In this document: in pieces, positions 8,631 through 18,700 of the stretch
Numbering within the stretch: position 1 is the first letter of the stretch
How the letters are laid out: the number at the start of each line of letters is the position of its first letter
From: Rhizobium sp. BK376
GTDB lineage: Bacteria; Pseudomonadota; Alphaproteobacteria; Rhizobiales; Rhizobiaceae
Direction: 5' to 3'
NCBI RefSeq assembly: GCF_004341625.1
Contig: NZ_SLZG01000015.1
Coordinates: 1-64,000, forward strand
Length of the DNA stretch: 64,000 nucleotides
Program-made: the position numbers and the translations under genes
The notes under the pieces: generated by a model
Seen by the model: the letters and a program-made list of their open reading frames with translations, nothing else
The model's database searches: none
What the model was told of the DNA's origin: nothing

Positions 8631-8760
8631 TTCGAGAGAGTGATCAAATGGGCGATGGAAGGCTTCAGCCGGTGTATGGCCCTGGAGTTCGCAGCGCATG
8701 GAATCCGCGTCAATACGCTTTGTCCGACCTTCACCGAGACGCCCATGACGACGCCACAAG
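8631..8760 (+). pseudogene. Remnant of a short-chain dehydrogenase/reductase
   Basis: Directly after the IS6 right end an open stretch reads 'MEGFSRCMALEFAAHGIRVN' followed by 'TLCPTFTETPM'. This is the segment after the catalytic YxxxK of classical SDRs, where 'ELAPHGIRVN-hhPG' is conserved. Neither the Rossmann N-terminus nor the C-terminus is present. The 5' part was evidently lost at the IS junction. Confidence 0.65.
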
Positions 8761-8869
8761 CCCCGGCCACGTCCTCCTCATTCATGCCGTCGATGTACAG
8801 TCCGCGAATTGTGCAGCTTGGTGGTGGCAAGCCGTGTGCTGCCATCTGGTGGCAAGGCCGCCCATATCC

Positions 8870-10465
8870 TTAATCTCGCCGCGGACGGCGCAGCGTGAAA
8901 CTCTCGAACGGCGCGATCTGACCATCCTGGCCCACCACGTCGTAATAGGTCACCTTCATGGTGGTGAGATCGCCCTGATGGGCGCCGGGGTCGACGTCGA
9001 AGGCGGCGAAGCCGTAGGCGTGGGCGGCGTTGCGCACGGCCGACCAGGTCGCATCCTCTGCCATGTAGATCGGCGGGCGCTTGCCGGTGGTGGGATTCTT
9101 GTCGCCCACGCCCATGATCACGCGACAGCAGGGCGGGTTGAAGAAAAGTTCGTTGGAGGGCACGGAGGTGCCGCCGCCGCCGATCACCATATGCACGGTT
9201 CCCTTGGTCGTGTCGATCGCGTCGGTGGCGGTACCGACCGGGATCGGCGTCAGCGTCTTGTTGTTCTGCTGGCCGCGGATGGGGTGAGAGCGCTCATAGT
9301 GGTGCTCATGACCGCAGACCACCAAGTCCACGCCATATGTGTCGAACAGCGGCAGCCATTCCTCGCGGATGCCGAGATCGGCGCCGTTGAACTTGTCGGC
9401 GGTTGAAACGGCAACCTGGTGCATGCAAACCACGAGCCAGTCGATGTCCTTGTCGTTGCGGGCTGCGGCGAGTTCCTTCTCGAGCCATGCTTTCTGAGCG
9501 CCGTCGGAATAGCCGCGTACATAGGAATCGCCGCCATCCTGGTAGCAGACATCGTCATTGGCAATGGCGATCACCCGCACCGAGCCGGCTGTAAAGCTGT
9601 ACCAAAGCCCATGCGTCACCTCGGTTTGACCGTCAGCGGCTGGCAAGGAAAAATAGGTCTGATAGGCTTTGTAGCCGATCGGCCCGTTGCCGAGTTCGTT
9701 CTCGTGGTTGCCAGGCGAAGGCATCCACGGGCGGTTGCGGGCGCTGCGGGTGTTGTTGTTCCAGAAATCCCACCAGGTTCGCACGCGGTCCTGGGCGAGG
9801 TTGGCGTAGCACAGGTCCCCGTTGAACAGGTGGAAGAGGGGGCGCAGGCGCTCGACGCCGAGCGTGGTGTCGCCTGCCGATGGCGAACCGAGATTGTCGT
9901 TGATATAGGTGACGCCTTGCAGCGTAACGCCCGCCGGCGGGTGGAAGACCTTGCCGAGGGTCGGTGTGCCCTGGTCACCGAAGCTGGTGAAGGTAAGGGG
10001 CTTACGACCGCGCGGTGAGGTGCGGAAAGTACCGAATTGCGGCTCGGCGCCGTCGTGCAGCGCGGCGTAGAGATAGGCGGCATCCGCGTCGAGCCCGCCG
10101 ACCTTTGCATGCCAAGCATAGACCGTCTGGTTTGATTTGCCGTCGACATAGCTGGATTCGACAGCAACGACCGTTTGTTCGAGCTTGCCGTCGAGCCGGC
10201 CGATCAAGACGCGCGGCTGCTTCACCGGCTGCAGCGTATGCCAGGAGACCACCATCTCGGCGGACGCATCGGCGCCGAACTGAAGGTGGAGTCCCGCCAC
10301 CGGGGGCGTTTCCACCGCATTCGTCAAACCAGTAACAGTCGATGTCGGCGCATTCTCTTCAGCGCTGGCAAACGACGCTGTCAGCAGCACCCCGGTGCCG
10401 ATGCCGGCGGCGGTTAGCAGTCTGCGGCGGCTGATATCAAAGTTCTGATCGCTGTCCGGTTTCAT
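8870..10465 (-). CDS. Tat-exported purple acid phosphatase-like metallophosphoesterase
   Basis: The 531-residue protein starts with a twin-arginine signal (SRRRLLTAAG, residues ~13-22). It is followed by a fibronectin-like purple-acid-phosphatase N-domain (about 50-155) and a metallophosphoesterase domain. Metal-ligand motifs are in order: 'SFGDQG', 'FNGDLCY', 'SPGNHENE', 'VVCMHQ' and 'CGHEHHYERSHP'. These enzymes hydrolyse phosphate esters outside the cytoplasm with a binuclear metal centre. It stands alone, convergent with the SDR remnant and 364 bases from the next gene. A role in releasing phosphate or dephosphorylating an organic substrate is likely. The specific substrate is unknown. 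Confidence 0.88.
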   Translation of the reverse strand: MKPDSDQNFDISRRRLLTAAGIGTGVLLTASFASAEENAPTSTVTGLTNAVETPPVAGLHLQFGADASAEMVVSWHTLQPVKQPRVLIGRLDGKLEQTVVAVESSYVDGKSNQTVYAWHAKVGGLDADAAYLYAALHDGAEPQFGTFRTSPRGRKPLTFTSFGDQGTPTLGKVFHPPAGVTLQGVTYINDNLGSPSAGDTTLGVERLRPLFHLFNGDLCYANLAQDRVRTWWDFWNNNTRSARNRPWMPSPGNHENELGNGPIGYKAYQTYFSLPAADGQTEVTHGLWYSFTAGSVRVIAIANDDVCYQDGGDSYVRGYSDGAQKAWLEKELAAARNDKDIDWLVVCMHQVAVSTADKFNGADLGIREEWLPLFDTYGVDLVVCGHEHHYERSHPIRGQQNNKTLTPIPVGTATDAIDTTKGTVHMVIGGGGTSVPSNELFFNPPCCRVIMGVGDKNPTTGKRPPIYMAEDATWSAVRNAAHAYGFAAFDVDPGAHQGDLTTMKVTYYDVVGQDGQIAPFESFTLRRPRRD

Positions 10466-10829
10466 GGCGAGGCGCTCCGGCGAGGTGGGGTCCCTCTTGC
10501 TACCGCGAGACTGTGACCATGGCGCGACAATCTGGCTGCAACCCCGCCTTTGCCTCGCGGATGAGCGCCAACGAGGTTAGTTAATCGTTTTAATCAAAGG
10601 ATGTTGATTTCCATTGCGAAATGCCCCCTTTTCCATTCCGCGCCAGGCTTGTCTAAAACCCGCTATGGCCTTGAAAAGACTGACTAAAGATTCGCCAAAA
10701 CGGGTCGTTGCTTGACAGAGACAGTGATCAAATCTTGGCGGAAATCAGCAACCTCTTATTGCGAGGCGTGAACCCGGAAAATCCAGCTCCCATTGGCTCT
10801 TATCTGGCTAAGGACGCTCATCAACGGGT
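10466..10829. other. Non-coding gap between phosphatase and glycosidase genes
   Basis: No convincing gene in 364 bases. The phosphatase promoter must lie near 10466-10650 on the minus strand. A short plus-strand open stretch from 10708 has no recognisable content and overlaps the 3' end of the glycosidase gene. Confidence 0.5.
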
Positions 10830-13046
10830 CTATGCGGACGCCGGCCTGAGGAAGAGTTCGAACGTGCGTGGTTCAGAAGAGCCGGTAATGGCTACGATCA
10901 GCCCCCCATTCTCTTGCTTGGTGGGCACCGTGACCCCATCGATATAGGCAGCGATCACATCGCTTGAAACGACCGATGGAAAGGCAATGTCTCCACCCAC
11001 GTCGAGGGCGGCGATAGCCATGCGAATGTGGCTCGGTCCAAAGGACAAGCAAGACATTCGAAGCCTGAGGCTGGTCTCCAGAATAAGTTTGCCGTTCACC
11101 GAGAGGAACAGGCGACCTTCCGAAATCCTGACGCTGAGCGGCCCGGCCGGAGATACGATCGGGCCGAGCATCGTATTCTGCTGTTGGTTGCTGATCGCCC
11201 ATCCGGTCCACGGATCGACATCGACGACATCGCTCATTGCCATCAGTGGCAGCAGGCCTGCCCATATATAGAAGGGATCGGTATCTCCCTGATCCATGGC
11301 CTCACCGGTCACGGCGTTGTAGTTCTCGGCGGCGATCCGCGTCCCTTCCCAGGACTTCAGGAACAGCTTGCGTGACTGCTCCATCAGCGTCCGGGCCTGC
11401 GGCTCAAGGCCATATCGCTTCAGGCCGAGCCAGACCAGATAGTTGACATTCGGCCAGATGCGGCCGCGCCAATAGACGTTCTCGGCATAGGCCGGATCGT
11501 TGCGGGTGGCGTTCGGCAAGCCGAACTCGCCGGCAAAATGGCTTTCGTCCTGAAGATGATCGATCAGATGACGGGCCTGCTCGTCGCTCGCAGCGCCGCA
11601 CAGCAGCGGATAGAAGCTGGTCGGCGATAGCGACTTGACGAAGGCGCCTGAACGCTGGCGGTTGGCGAAGATCTTGCGCTCATCGTCCCAGAGTTCTTTG
11701 CGAATTCGCTGGCGCAGCCCAGCTGCGATCGCCTTGAAGTCTTCGGCGTCATTAGTCTTCCCCAGAACGGCCGCGAGCTTTGCGAGCATTTCGGCATCGA
11801 GCGCCACGACGCAGTTCAGGCCGAGATCGAAAGTCGAGAGCGAGCGGGTCTTTGGATCGTAGGCCGCCTCGTCATGGGTCGCAGAATTGTCCATACCCGT
11901 TTCGTTGCGGGCGCCGAAGGCTGTGCCCTTGTAAAGCGATTCGCCGACGTCAGATGTGCCGCAGGAGATCATGCCGCGGCCTTCCGGGTCGCGATTGTCC
12001 CACCACCAGCGGTGGGCGCGGGCGACGACGTCGTAGCTTGCTTCGATGATCGATCGCTCGCCGCTGCGCTGATAGAGATCCCAGATGACAAGCGAGCCGA
12101 GCGGCGGCTGTGTGCGGTCGACCCACGCGTCGTTCGAGGTGACGATACAGGCGACGTTGCCTTGCGGGGTGACGCCGGCGAAGGCGGCTGCGAGGTTTTC
12201 GCGGGCGATGTCCATGTCGAACAGGCCGGAAAGAAGAGCGGCATAAGTCTGGTCGTTGTACCAGACGGCAAATTTGCCGAGGTTCCAGATGCGGGTGACG
12301 GCCGTGTAAGGCCGGTTGTTGGTCTCGTCCCAGATCGTATTCCAGCCAACGATATCGCGAACCGCGGCAAGGAATGTGTCGGTTTCACCGGGTGCGGGTG
12401 CTGCTTTTTGGGCAAGGGCGGCCCGCGCCTTCTCGATGGCGAGATCGGCACGGTCTGCGACGGCGGCCGAATAGCTGCCGTCGCGCATCATTTCGAGATT
12501 GAAGCGCAGGCCGATCACCGGAGCGGCGCTGCTTCGGCTGCCGAGATAGAAATAGCCGTTCGCCTCGAAATCCTGACGCAGATCGGCAATGCTGTCATGG
12601 CCGGTGACTTGTACCGGGCTCTCTGCGCTGACGACGGCGACAAATCGTTGGCCGATCTTGATGAGGGCGGCGCCGGCTGCCTCATCGTAGGTGACCTCGG
12701 CGCCATCGGCCGAGATTGCCAACGTGACCCAGAAGCGCAACCCCCACTCGCCGCTTGTCAGCGCTTTCCAGCCGCCGGTTACGACGAAGGGGTCGGGTTT
12801 GCGCCAGTGGAAGGAGAGGGCGGTGCCGGTATGGTCGGTCTCGAGCGATACTTCCGAACCGTCGAGTTCGTGCCGTCCCAGGCGAACGGCGTCATGGCGG
12901 GGCTCGATGGTCGATGTCTTCCGGCTGCGGCTCGAATACAGCACCGGTGTCAGGCGCACGCCCAGCGGCAGGAATACCATCTCGGCCGGCCGGTCGCTCC
13001 AGGTGTTCCAGGCGCGGTTGAGGGGAATGGTCGTGTGCTGAGGCAT
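10830..13046 (-). CDS. GH63-like glycoside hydrolase (alpha/alpha-barrel)
   Basis: The 738-residue protein has an N-terminal beta-rich domain (about 1-220) and an (alpha/alpha)6-barrel catalytic domain. Family-like motifs are 'RNETGMDNSATHDEA' near residue 390 and 'YWRGRIWPNVNYLVWLGL' near residue 535, as in GH63 and related alpha-glucosidases or mannosylglycerate hydrolases. No signal peptide is seen at 'MPQHTTIPLNRAW', so it should act in the cytoplasm on an imported oligosaccharide or glycoside. It lies 3 bases after the GH106-like gene and on the same strand as nicA and nicB, suggesting one transcript. The released sugar is not predictable. Confidence 0.8.
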   Translation of the reverse strand: MPQHTTIPLNRAWNTWSDRPAEMVFLPLGVRLTPVLYSSRSRKTSTIEPRHDAVRLGRHELDGSEVSLETDHTGTALSFHWRKPDPFVVTGGWKALTSGEWGLRFWVTLAISADGAEVTYDEAAGAALIKIGQRFVAVVSAESPVQVTGHDSIADLRQDFEANGYFYLGSRSSAAPVIGLRFNLEMMRDGSYSAAVADRADLAIEKARAALAQKAAPAPGETDTFLAAVRDIVGWNTIWDETNNRPYTAVTRIWNLGKFAVWYNDQTYAALLSGLFDMDIARENLAAAFAGVTPQGNVACIVTSNDAWVDRTQPPLGSLVIWDLYQRSGERSIIEASYDVVARAHRWWWDNRDPEGRGMISCGTSDVGESLYKGTAFGARNETGMDNSATHDEAAYDPKTRSLSTFDLGLNCVVALDAEMLAKLAAVLGKTNDAEDFKAIAAGLRQRIRKELWDDERKIFANRQRSGAFVKSLSPTSFYPLLCGAASDEQARHLIDHLQDESHFAGEFGLPNATRNDPAYAENVYWRGRIWPNVNYLVWLGLKRYGLEPQARTLMEQSRKLFLKSWEGTRIAAENYNAVTGEAMDQGDTDPFYIWAGLLPLMAMSDVVDVDPWTGWAISNQQQNTMLGPIVSPAGPLSVRISEGRLFLSVNGKLILETSLRLRMSCLSFGPSHIRMAIAALDVGGDIAFPSVVSSDVIAAYIDGVTVPTKQENGGLIVAITGSSEPRTFELFLRPASA

Positions 13047-13049
13047 GTC

Positions 13050-15728
13050 TTAATGTCCCGAGAAGAAGAGAATGGGAGGCGCGCCGAGCCCTGCGGGATC
13101 GTTCTTGCCGCCTTTGAACGGCGTGTCGGCATAATAGGCATTTGCCGCCGTGGAAGAGACGGAAATTTCCAGCAGATGATTGCCTGGTTCGAGCTCGCCG
13201 AGATCAAAGCGATAGGGGCGCCAGCCGCGCCGGCCCGATGGGCGACCATCGATGCTGACGCTGGCGGCGGTATGCACGACGGGCAGCTCCAGCTGCCAAC
13301 TGCCGGGATGGGTCGTGGTGATCACCCGCGAGTAGGTTGCCGTACCGGAGATGGCTTCAAACCCCTGCGCATCCCATCCGCAATCGACGCGGATATCGAT
13401 CGTCCCAGGGCTGCCCTCGAAGCGCAACGTCCATCGGTCGGAAAGGGCGATGCTCCTGCTATCCACGCGATTAAGGCCAGATGGTGGCAAGGCAAGCCTG
13501 CTGCCGGCCGTCAGGCTCGGGCCAAGCCGCAGGCAGATCAGTTCATGGGGTTCGAGGCTGATCGACAGATGCGAGGAGGCGCCATGCCGGAACTCGGTGC
13601 CATCGGCGCAATCCCATGATGCGATGTCGAAGTCTGAGCTCAGTGCGAAATCTTCTGTTGCAGGTTGCGCGCTATCGTTGAACAGAGCCAATCTCCAGCC
13701 CGTCGCATCCTCTCCCAACCAGCGCCAGAATTTCGGCATGGCATCCGTTCGAAGAATGGGCCCTCGTTGACCGAAGGTTGACTGCAATGCCTCGGCATCA
13801 GCGTCGGTGGGCAGTCTGTCTAGTTTGGTCGTCGAAGGATCGTCGACCGCGCTCCCGCCCTCGACTGGGACGAAACGGCGGTGGCAGCCGGATGACCAAA
13901 CGATGCCTCCGGCAGCTCTGAAGCGTTCAAGCGAGTGGATGGCCTCGGGGCCGCCAATTGTCGTGACCGCGGGCAGGATGACGGCGTCGAATATCTGACC
14001 GCTGATTTCGATCAGCGCTCCATCGATCGAAGCGTTTGCCAGCGCAGCCTCGGAAACGAAGAGGAAATCGATACGCTTTTCCAGAAGCGCTCTGCACCAG
14101 GCGCCGACATGTTCTGCATGAATGTGTCTTGGCCCTTCCGCCAGGGCGGTGTGGAGCGGATAGAAAATCGCGACGCGCGTCAGCGGCCGTGCTGGCTCGA
14201 TGAAGGCCGATAGCCTTGCGGTCTCGTCTGCCAGCAAGTCATGAAACGGCCACCACGGCTCGAAATTGATACCGGGCGCGAAGTCGAAGCGGGGGTTGAC
14301 GAATGGTCGTGGCTCCGCAGTCCCATCCGATGTGTAGAGCCCGTGCCAGATGGATTGACGCATGCCGAGAAAGTGCATGCGGATCAGATGCGTCCGTAGG
14401 GTTTCGAGCGTCAATTCCCATTGCCCGGCGGCTCTCAGCGATGTGCGCTCCGCGGTCGCGTAGGTCTCCAGCATGCAGCGGCTTCGCCCGTTGGCGCGCG
14501 CGACCGAATCCGCAAGCTTTGGCGAGAGCTGTGGCATGAAGTTGTTGGCATCCGCCGCGGTCAGATCGCGATAGGTATCGATGCCGAAGAAATCGACGGC
14601 CGGGGCGATGCGCGGATCGATCCCTTTGAAGGTGCCGTTGAGGTCGAAACTGCCGACATGCGGAAGAATTTCGTGGCCGGTCAGCAGCAACTTCTTTTCC
14701 TGCGCCCAGGCCCGCAGAGTGCCGAAGAAGGCGTCGTTCATCTGCTGGGACAGGGCATCGTAGGTCTTGGCGCGAATGACGGCCGTTTCAGGCCCGATGT
14801 CCCGCACCAGCGAAAGAAGGGCAACTGCGAGAGGCTGACCTGTCCGCCGGCGAAGTGATTGGGCGAGGGCGGCCGAGAATGGCAGGCTGTTTTCGAGATT
14901 TCCGGTCTTCTGTTTCCAGCTGTAGAAGCCGGCGGCTGGCTGGTCGTAGAAAATCTGATCGACCGGATCCGGCAAAAGACCGTCGAGCGCGGAAACCAGC
15001 GGCTCCAATCCATGGGTGACGAAGGCTTCAGCAGCTTCCGGCAGCAGATAGTTGATGATGCGGGAGGTGCGGCTGCGGGCGCTGATGAAAATGGTGATCC
15101 CGGACCCGGCCGGGATCTCACCTGCTATGCGAAACGCGCAATGGTCATCGCCGCTATCGGTAATTTCGATGGATCCGGAAAATACCAATGCCTCGCCGAT
15201 GGATGTCATGCCGCCAGAGGGGTGGAGAGCGACGCCCTCGACCTTCCAGTCGCACCAGGCAGGGCGTCCCTCGTCATAATGCCAGTCGAGGATGTCCTTG
15301 CCCATTCCCGAGGTCCAGGAGGTGACGATGCCGCTGATCTCACCGGTCTGGTCCGAGGTCTCGCTCCAGAACAGATGCCGTTCGCGAAGTTCGTCACGGC
15401 CTTTGACGGTGCGTCCGGCCGCCTGGCCGCTGATCCAGTTATAGTCGTCGTAAATGCCGATGCGCAGGCCGAGTGTCCTGGCGACTTCGACGGCGTCCCT
15501 GTAGGCCGTGGTGAACCGGCGCGAGAGATAGTCCTCCCGCGGCATCGCCAGCCTGGCCTGGATGTAGATCCTGCCAAAGCCCTTGGCGACAAAGTCCGCG
15601 AGCTGCAGGCGCGTCAGCTCGCCAGAGGGGATCGAATGCCAGAACCAATAGGCGGCCGGCCGGAATTCCGAGCCGGGCGACTGGAAGCTCTGATTGGTCG
15701 ATATCTCTTGGCGTGATGGCATCGGCAT
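13050..15728 (-). CDS. GH106-like glycoside hydrolase (alpha-L-rhamnosidase type)
   Basis: The ~892-residue protein opens with 'PAAYWFWHSIPSG' and 'GFGRIYIQARLAMPREDYLS', then 'LGLRIGIYDDYNWISGQAAG', features of the GH106 rhamnosidase-like TIM-barrel family. The C-terminal ~130 residues form beta-sandwich modules ('HPGSWQLELPVVHTAASVSIDG'). No signal peptide is visible, so cytosolic action is expected. The stop of nicB (15731-15733) sits just before the ATG at 15728. A TTG at 15734 overlapping that stop is an alternative start. Family members remove terminal rhamnose from plant glycosides and polysaccharides. The tight junction with nicB is unusual for a nicotinate locus. Confidence 0.78.
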   Translation of the reverse strand: MPMPSRQEISTNQSFQSPGSEFRPAAYWFWHSIPSGELTRLQLADFVAKGFGRIYIQARLAMPREDYLSRRFTTAYRDAVEVARTLGLRIGIYDDYNWISGQAAGRTVKGRDELRERHLFWSETSDQTGEISGIVTSWTSGMGKDILDWHYDEGRPAWCDWKVEGVALHPSGGMTSIGEALVFSGSIEITDSGDDHCAFRIAGEIPAGSGITIFISARSRTSRIINYLLPEAAEAFVTHGLEPLVSALDGLLPDPVDQIFYDQPAAGFYSWKQKTGNLENSLPFSAALAQSLRRRTGQPLAVALLSLVRDIGPETAVIRAKTYDALSQQMNDAFFGTLRAWAQEKKLLLTGHEILPHVGSFDLNGTFKGIDPRIAPAVDFFGIDTYRDLTAADANNFMPQLSPKLADSVARANGRSRCMLETYATAERTSLRAAGQWELTLETLRTHLIRMHFLGMRQSIWHGLYTSDGTAEPRPFVNPRFDFAPGINFEPWWPFHDLLADETARLSAFIEPARPLTRVAIFYPLHTALAEGPRHIHAEHVGAWCRALLEKRIDFLFVSEAALANASIDGALIEISGQIFDAVILPAVTTIGGPEAIHSLERFRAAGGIVWSSGCHRRFVPVEGGSAVDDPSTTKLDRLPTDADAEALQSTFGQRGPILRTDAMPKFWRWLGEDATGWRLALFNDSAQPATEDFALSSDFDIASWDCADGTEFRHGASSHLSISLEPHELICLRLGPSLTAGSRLALPPSGLNRVDSRSIALSDRWTLRFEGSPGTIDIRVDCGWDAQGFEAISGTATYSRVITTTHPGSWQLELPVVHTAASVSIDGRPSGRRGWRPYRFDLGELEPGNHLLEISVSSTAANAYYADTPFKGGKNDPAGLGAPPILFFSGH

Positions 15729-15730
15729 GC

Positions 15731-18700
15731 TCAATGTCCGGAAGTGCGCGCTTTGGCAAGGCTGCCGTTGATATTGGTCCAGGCCGGCTCGTCAGGCGCA
15801 AAGCGGGCGCGCAGATAGGCAACGAGATCCTCGACTGCGCTATCGCTCAGCGTATCTTTGAACGCTGGCATCGACATCGTCTCCGGCGAATGCCGTGCCT
15901 TCATCTCCGCCGGCGCCTCGGCGCCTGCGAGAATGGCTTGAATGACGTTGTCCGATGTCCCAGCGTGAAGGTTGGTGTTCAGCGCAAGGGATGCCAGCGC
16001 CGCGTTGCCGCTATGGCAGGCGGCGCAGGCACCTTCGAAGATCCGCTGGCCGCGGGGTGATGCCGCAAAAGCGGTTTGTTCGGCTGCATCGGCCTTTGCA
16101 ATGGCCTGGGCGGCATCGGCGTCCGGATCGGCCGATGTCTCCTGCTTGTTCAGTCTGGCAAGATAGCTTGCCATCGCCCGGATGTCCTGGTCAGGCAGTG
16201 GTTCCAGCGCCTTGACCACGTGACCCATCGGCCCCAGAGCACTACCATGGTTGGCCGCGCTGCCTTTGCGGAGATAGTCATAAAGCGACGCCTCGGTCCA
16301 CTGGACCGGAGCCTTGCCCGAACCGTCCAGCGCCGGGGCGTGCCAGCCGTCGGCAAAGCCGCCTGCAAGGTGAGACTGACCCGACATCTCGGCGCCGAGC
16401 GCATTTCGGGGCGAGTGACAGGCCGAACAGTGACCCAGCGTTTCCACGAGGTAGGCGCCTCTGTTCCAGACGGCGTCCTTGTCAGGCTGAAACTGCATTA
16501 CGCTGCGCTGATGGAAGAGCGCGTTCCAGCCGGCCATCAGCGGGCGGATATTGAAGGGAAAGGAGAGCTTCGTCTCCGGTACCGTTGTCTCCACCGGCGG
16601 CTGGTTCATGAGATAGGCGTAGAGGGCCTGTAGGTCCGCGTCTTCGGCGCCTGCGAAAGACGTGTAGGGATGTGCAGGATAGAGGCGATGGCCATCCCGG
16701 CTGACCCCGTTGCGCATTGCCCGCTCGAAGGCCGGATAGGACCAGGCGCCGATCCCGCCGGTCACGTCGGGACTGATATTGCTGGCATAGATCGTGCCGA
16801 ACGGGGTCTCCAGGGCCCGGCCGCCACCGAAGGCGCGTCCGTCATCAGAGACGTGGCAAACATCGCAGGCGCCGATGGCAGCGGCGAGCCGACCACGCTC
16901 GATGGTCGCTGAAGAAAAGACGTTGGCGTCCGGGCGGCTGATCGAAGCAATGCTTGGTTGCCACGGCGAGAGCAGTTGAAGAAACCCGCCGGCAACGGCA
17001 GCAATACCTGCCGTGCCAAGCGAGAACTGCCACCATTTGCGGGCCTGCTTGGGAGGATCGACCTGCTTGGGGGTGACATTGCCCAGTCCCGCAAGGACGG
17101 CTTCTGGCGTCAGCGGCAGCTCGCGGAATCGTACGCCGGTCGCGTCATAGACGGCATTGGCAATGGCCGCAGCACTCGGGACCGATGCCGACTCGCCGAC
17201 GCCGAGCGGCGGATCGTTCGGCCGGTCGAGCATCAGAACGTCGATATCAGGCACCTCAGGGAAGGTGATGATCGGATAACCGCCCCATTCCTTCGACAGA
17301 ACGGCAGTATCTGAGAACTCGACCTTTTCCTTGAGGACCCGGCTGGTCGACTGGATGACATTGCCGTGGATCTGGTGGCGGACGCCATCCGGATTGATCA
17401 TCAGGCCGGCATCCTGGCCGCAGGTCACCTTGGTGATCGCGATCTCACCCGTCTTCTTGTTGACCGCGACATCGGCAACCCAGGCCGCCCATGCGGCGGC
17501 CGTTCCCGGGAATTTCCCGTGGACATAGACGGCATAGGCAAAGCCGCGCCCATAGAGAAGATCGCCTTCGCCGCCCAGGGTGCCCCAGGTTGTGTGCGGC
17601 TGCCATTTTGCCCGTTCGGCCACCGCGCGCACCAGTTCGCTGGCGCGCTGGTCGGGCAGGTAACGGAGCCGGTACTCGATCGGATCGACCTGAGCGGCGG
17701 CTGCCAGCTCGTCGATGTAGCATTCATGCGCGAAGGTATTCGGCATCGCCGAGACGCCGCGAAACCAAGAGGCGCGGGCAATCGGCGGCATGTCGTGAAC
17801 CGTCACCCGGAGATTGCCATAGGCGTAAGGTGGGATCGCGGTTCGATCGCCCATCTGCATCACGTCGGCCACGGGAGCGACCTTGCCGGTCAGAATCAGG
17901 GCGAGCGTCGGCGAGAGATTGGAGGGGTAGCGCGTCTCGAAATCATAAGCCGCCGGGCCGCCTTCCGTATCGATGCCGCCGCGGACATCCATGACCTGGG
18001 CGGCACCCTTGGGCTCCCAGGCATGTTCCTGGTCGCGGGTCAGCTGTACACGAACAGGCGCGCCGACCGCGCGCGACAGGAGCGCCGCGTCGGCGGTCAC
18101 GTCGTCGGCACAGTTCCTGCCGTAGCAGCCTGCAGCTTCAAGCCGCTCGACGACGATCTGTTCTTCGGAAATATCCATCAGCAACGCGAGATCGCGCCGG
18201 ATCGGATAGGGGTTCTGCGTTCCCGACCAGACCGTCAGGTGATCATTCTCGAAGTGCGCAACGGCGCAGGACGGGCCGATCGAGCCGTGCATCTGATAGG
18301 GCCAGATATAGGTGCGGTTCATCGCCGAAGGCATGCCTTCCAGCGCCAGATCGACATTGCCGCGATCGATCAGCTGCCTCGGCGTCGAGGGATTCGTTCG
18401 CAGCGCAATCTCCGGTCGGTTCAGGTCGGGCCGCCGCGCCGGAGCCAGCCATTCGACCTTCAGCGCGTTCATCGCGGCGATTGCGTTTTCTTCGCGGGTC
18501 GCGACGACACCGACGAAATCGCCAACGACGACGACCGCCACAAGGCCATCGATATGTGCGACCGAGGTCTCGTCGACGGAAACAAAGCTCGAGCCGACAT
18601 TGCTGCCATGGTCGAAGCCGGCATAGGGCGGTCTGATAACGCGGCCGTGCAGCATGCCCGCGACGCGAACGTCGTGCACGAAAGTCCAGGCGCCAACCGC

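Noticed and set aside
11874..13619. A 581-codon plus-strand frame opposite the GH63-like and GH106-like genes
   Set aside because: It spans the junction of two well-supported minus-strand genes and shows no domain.
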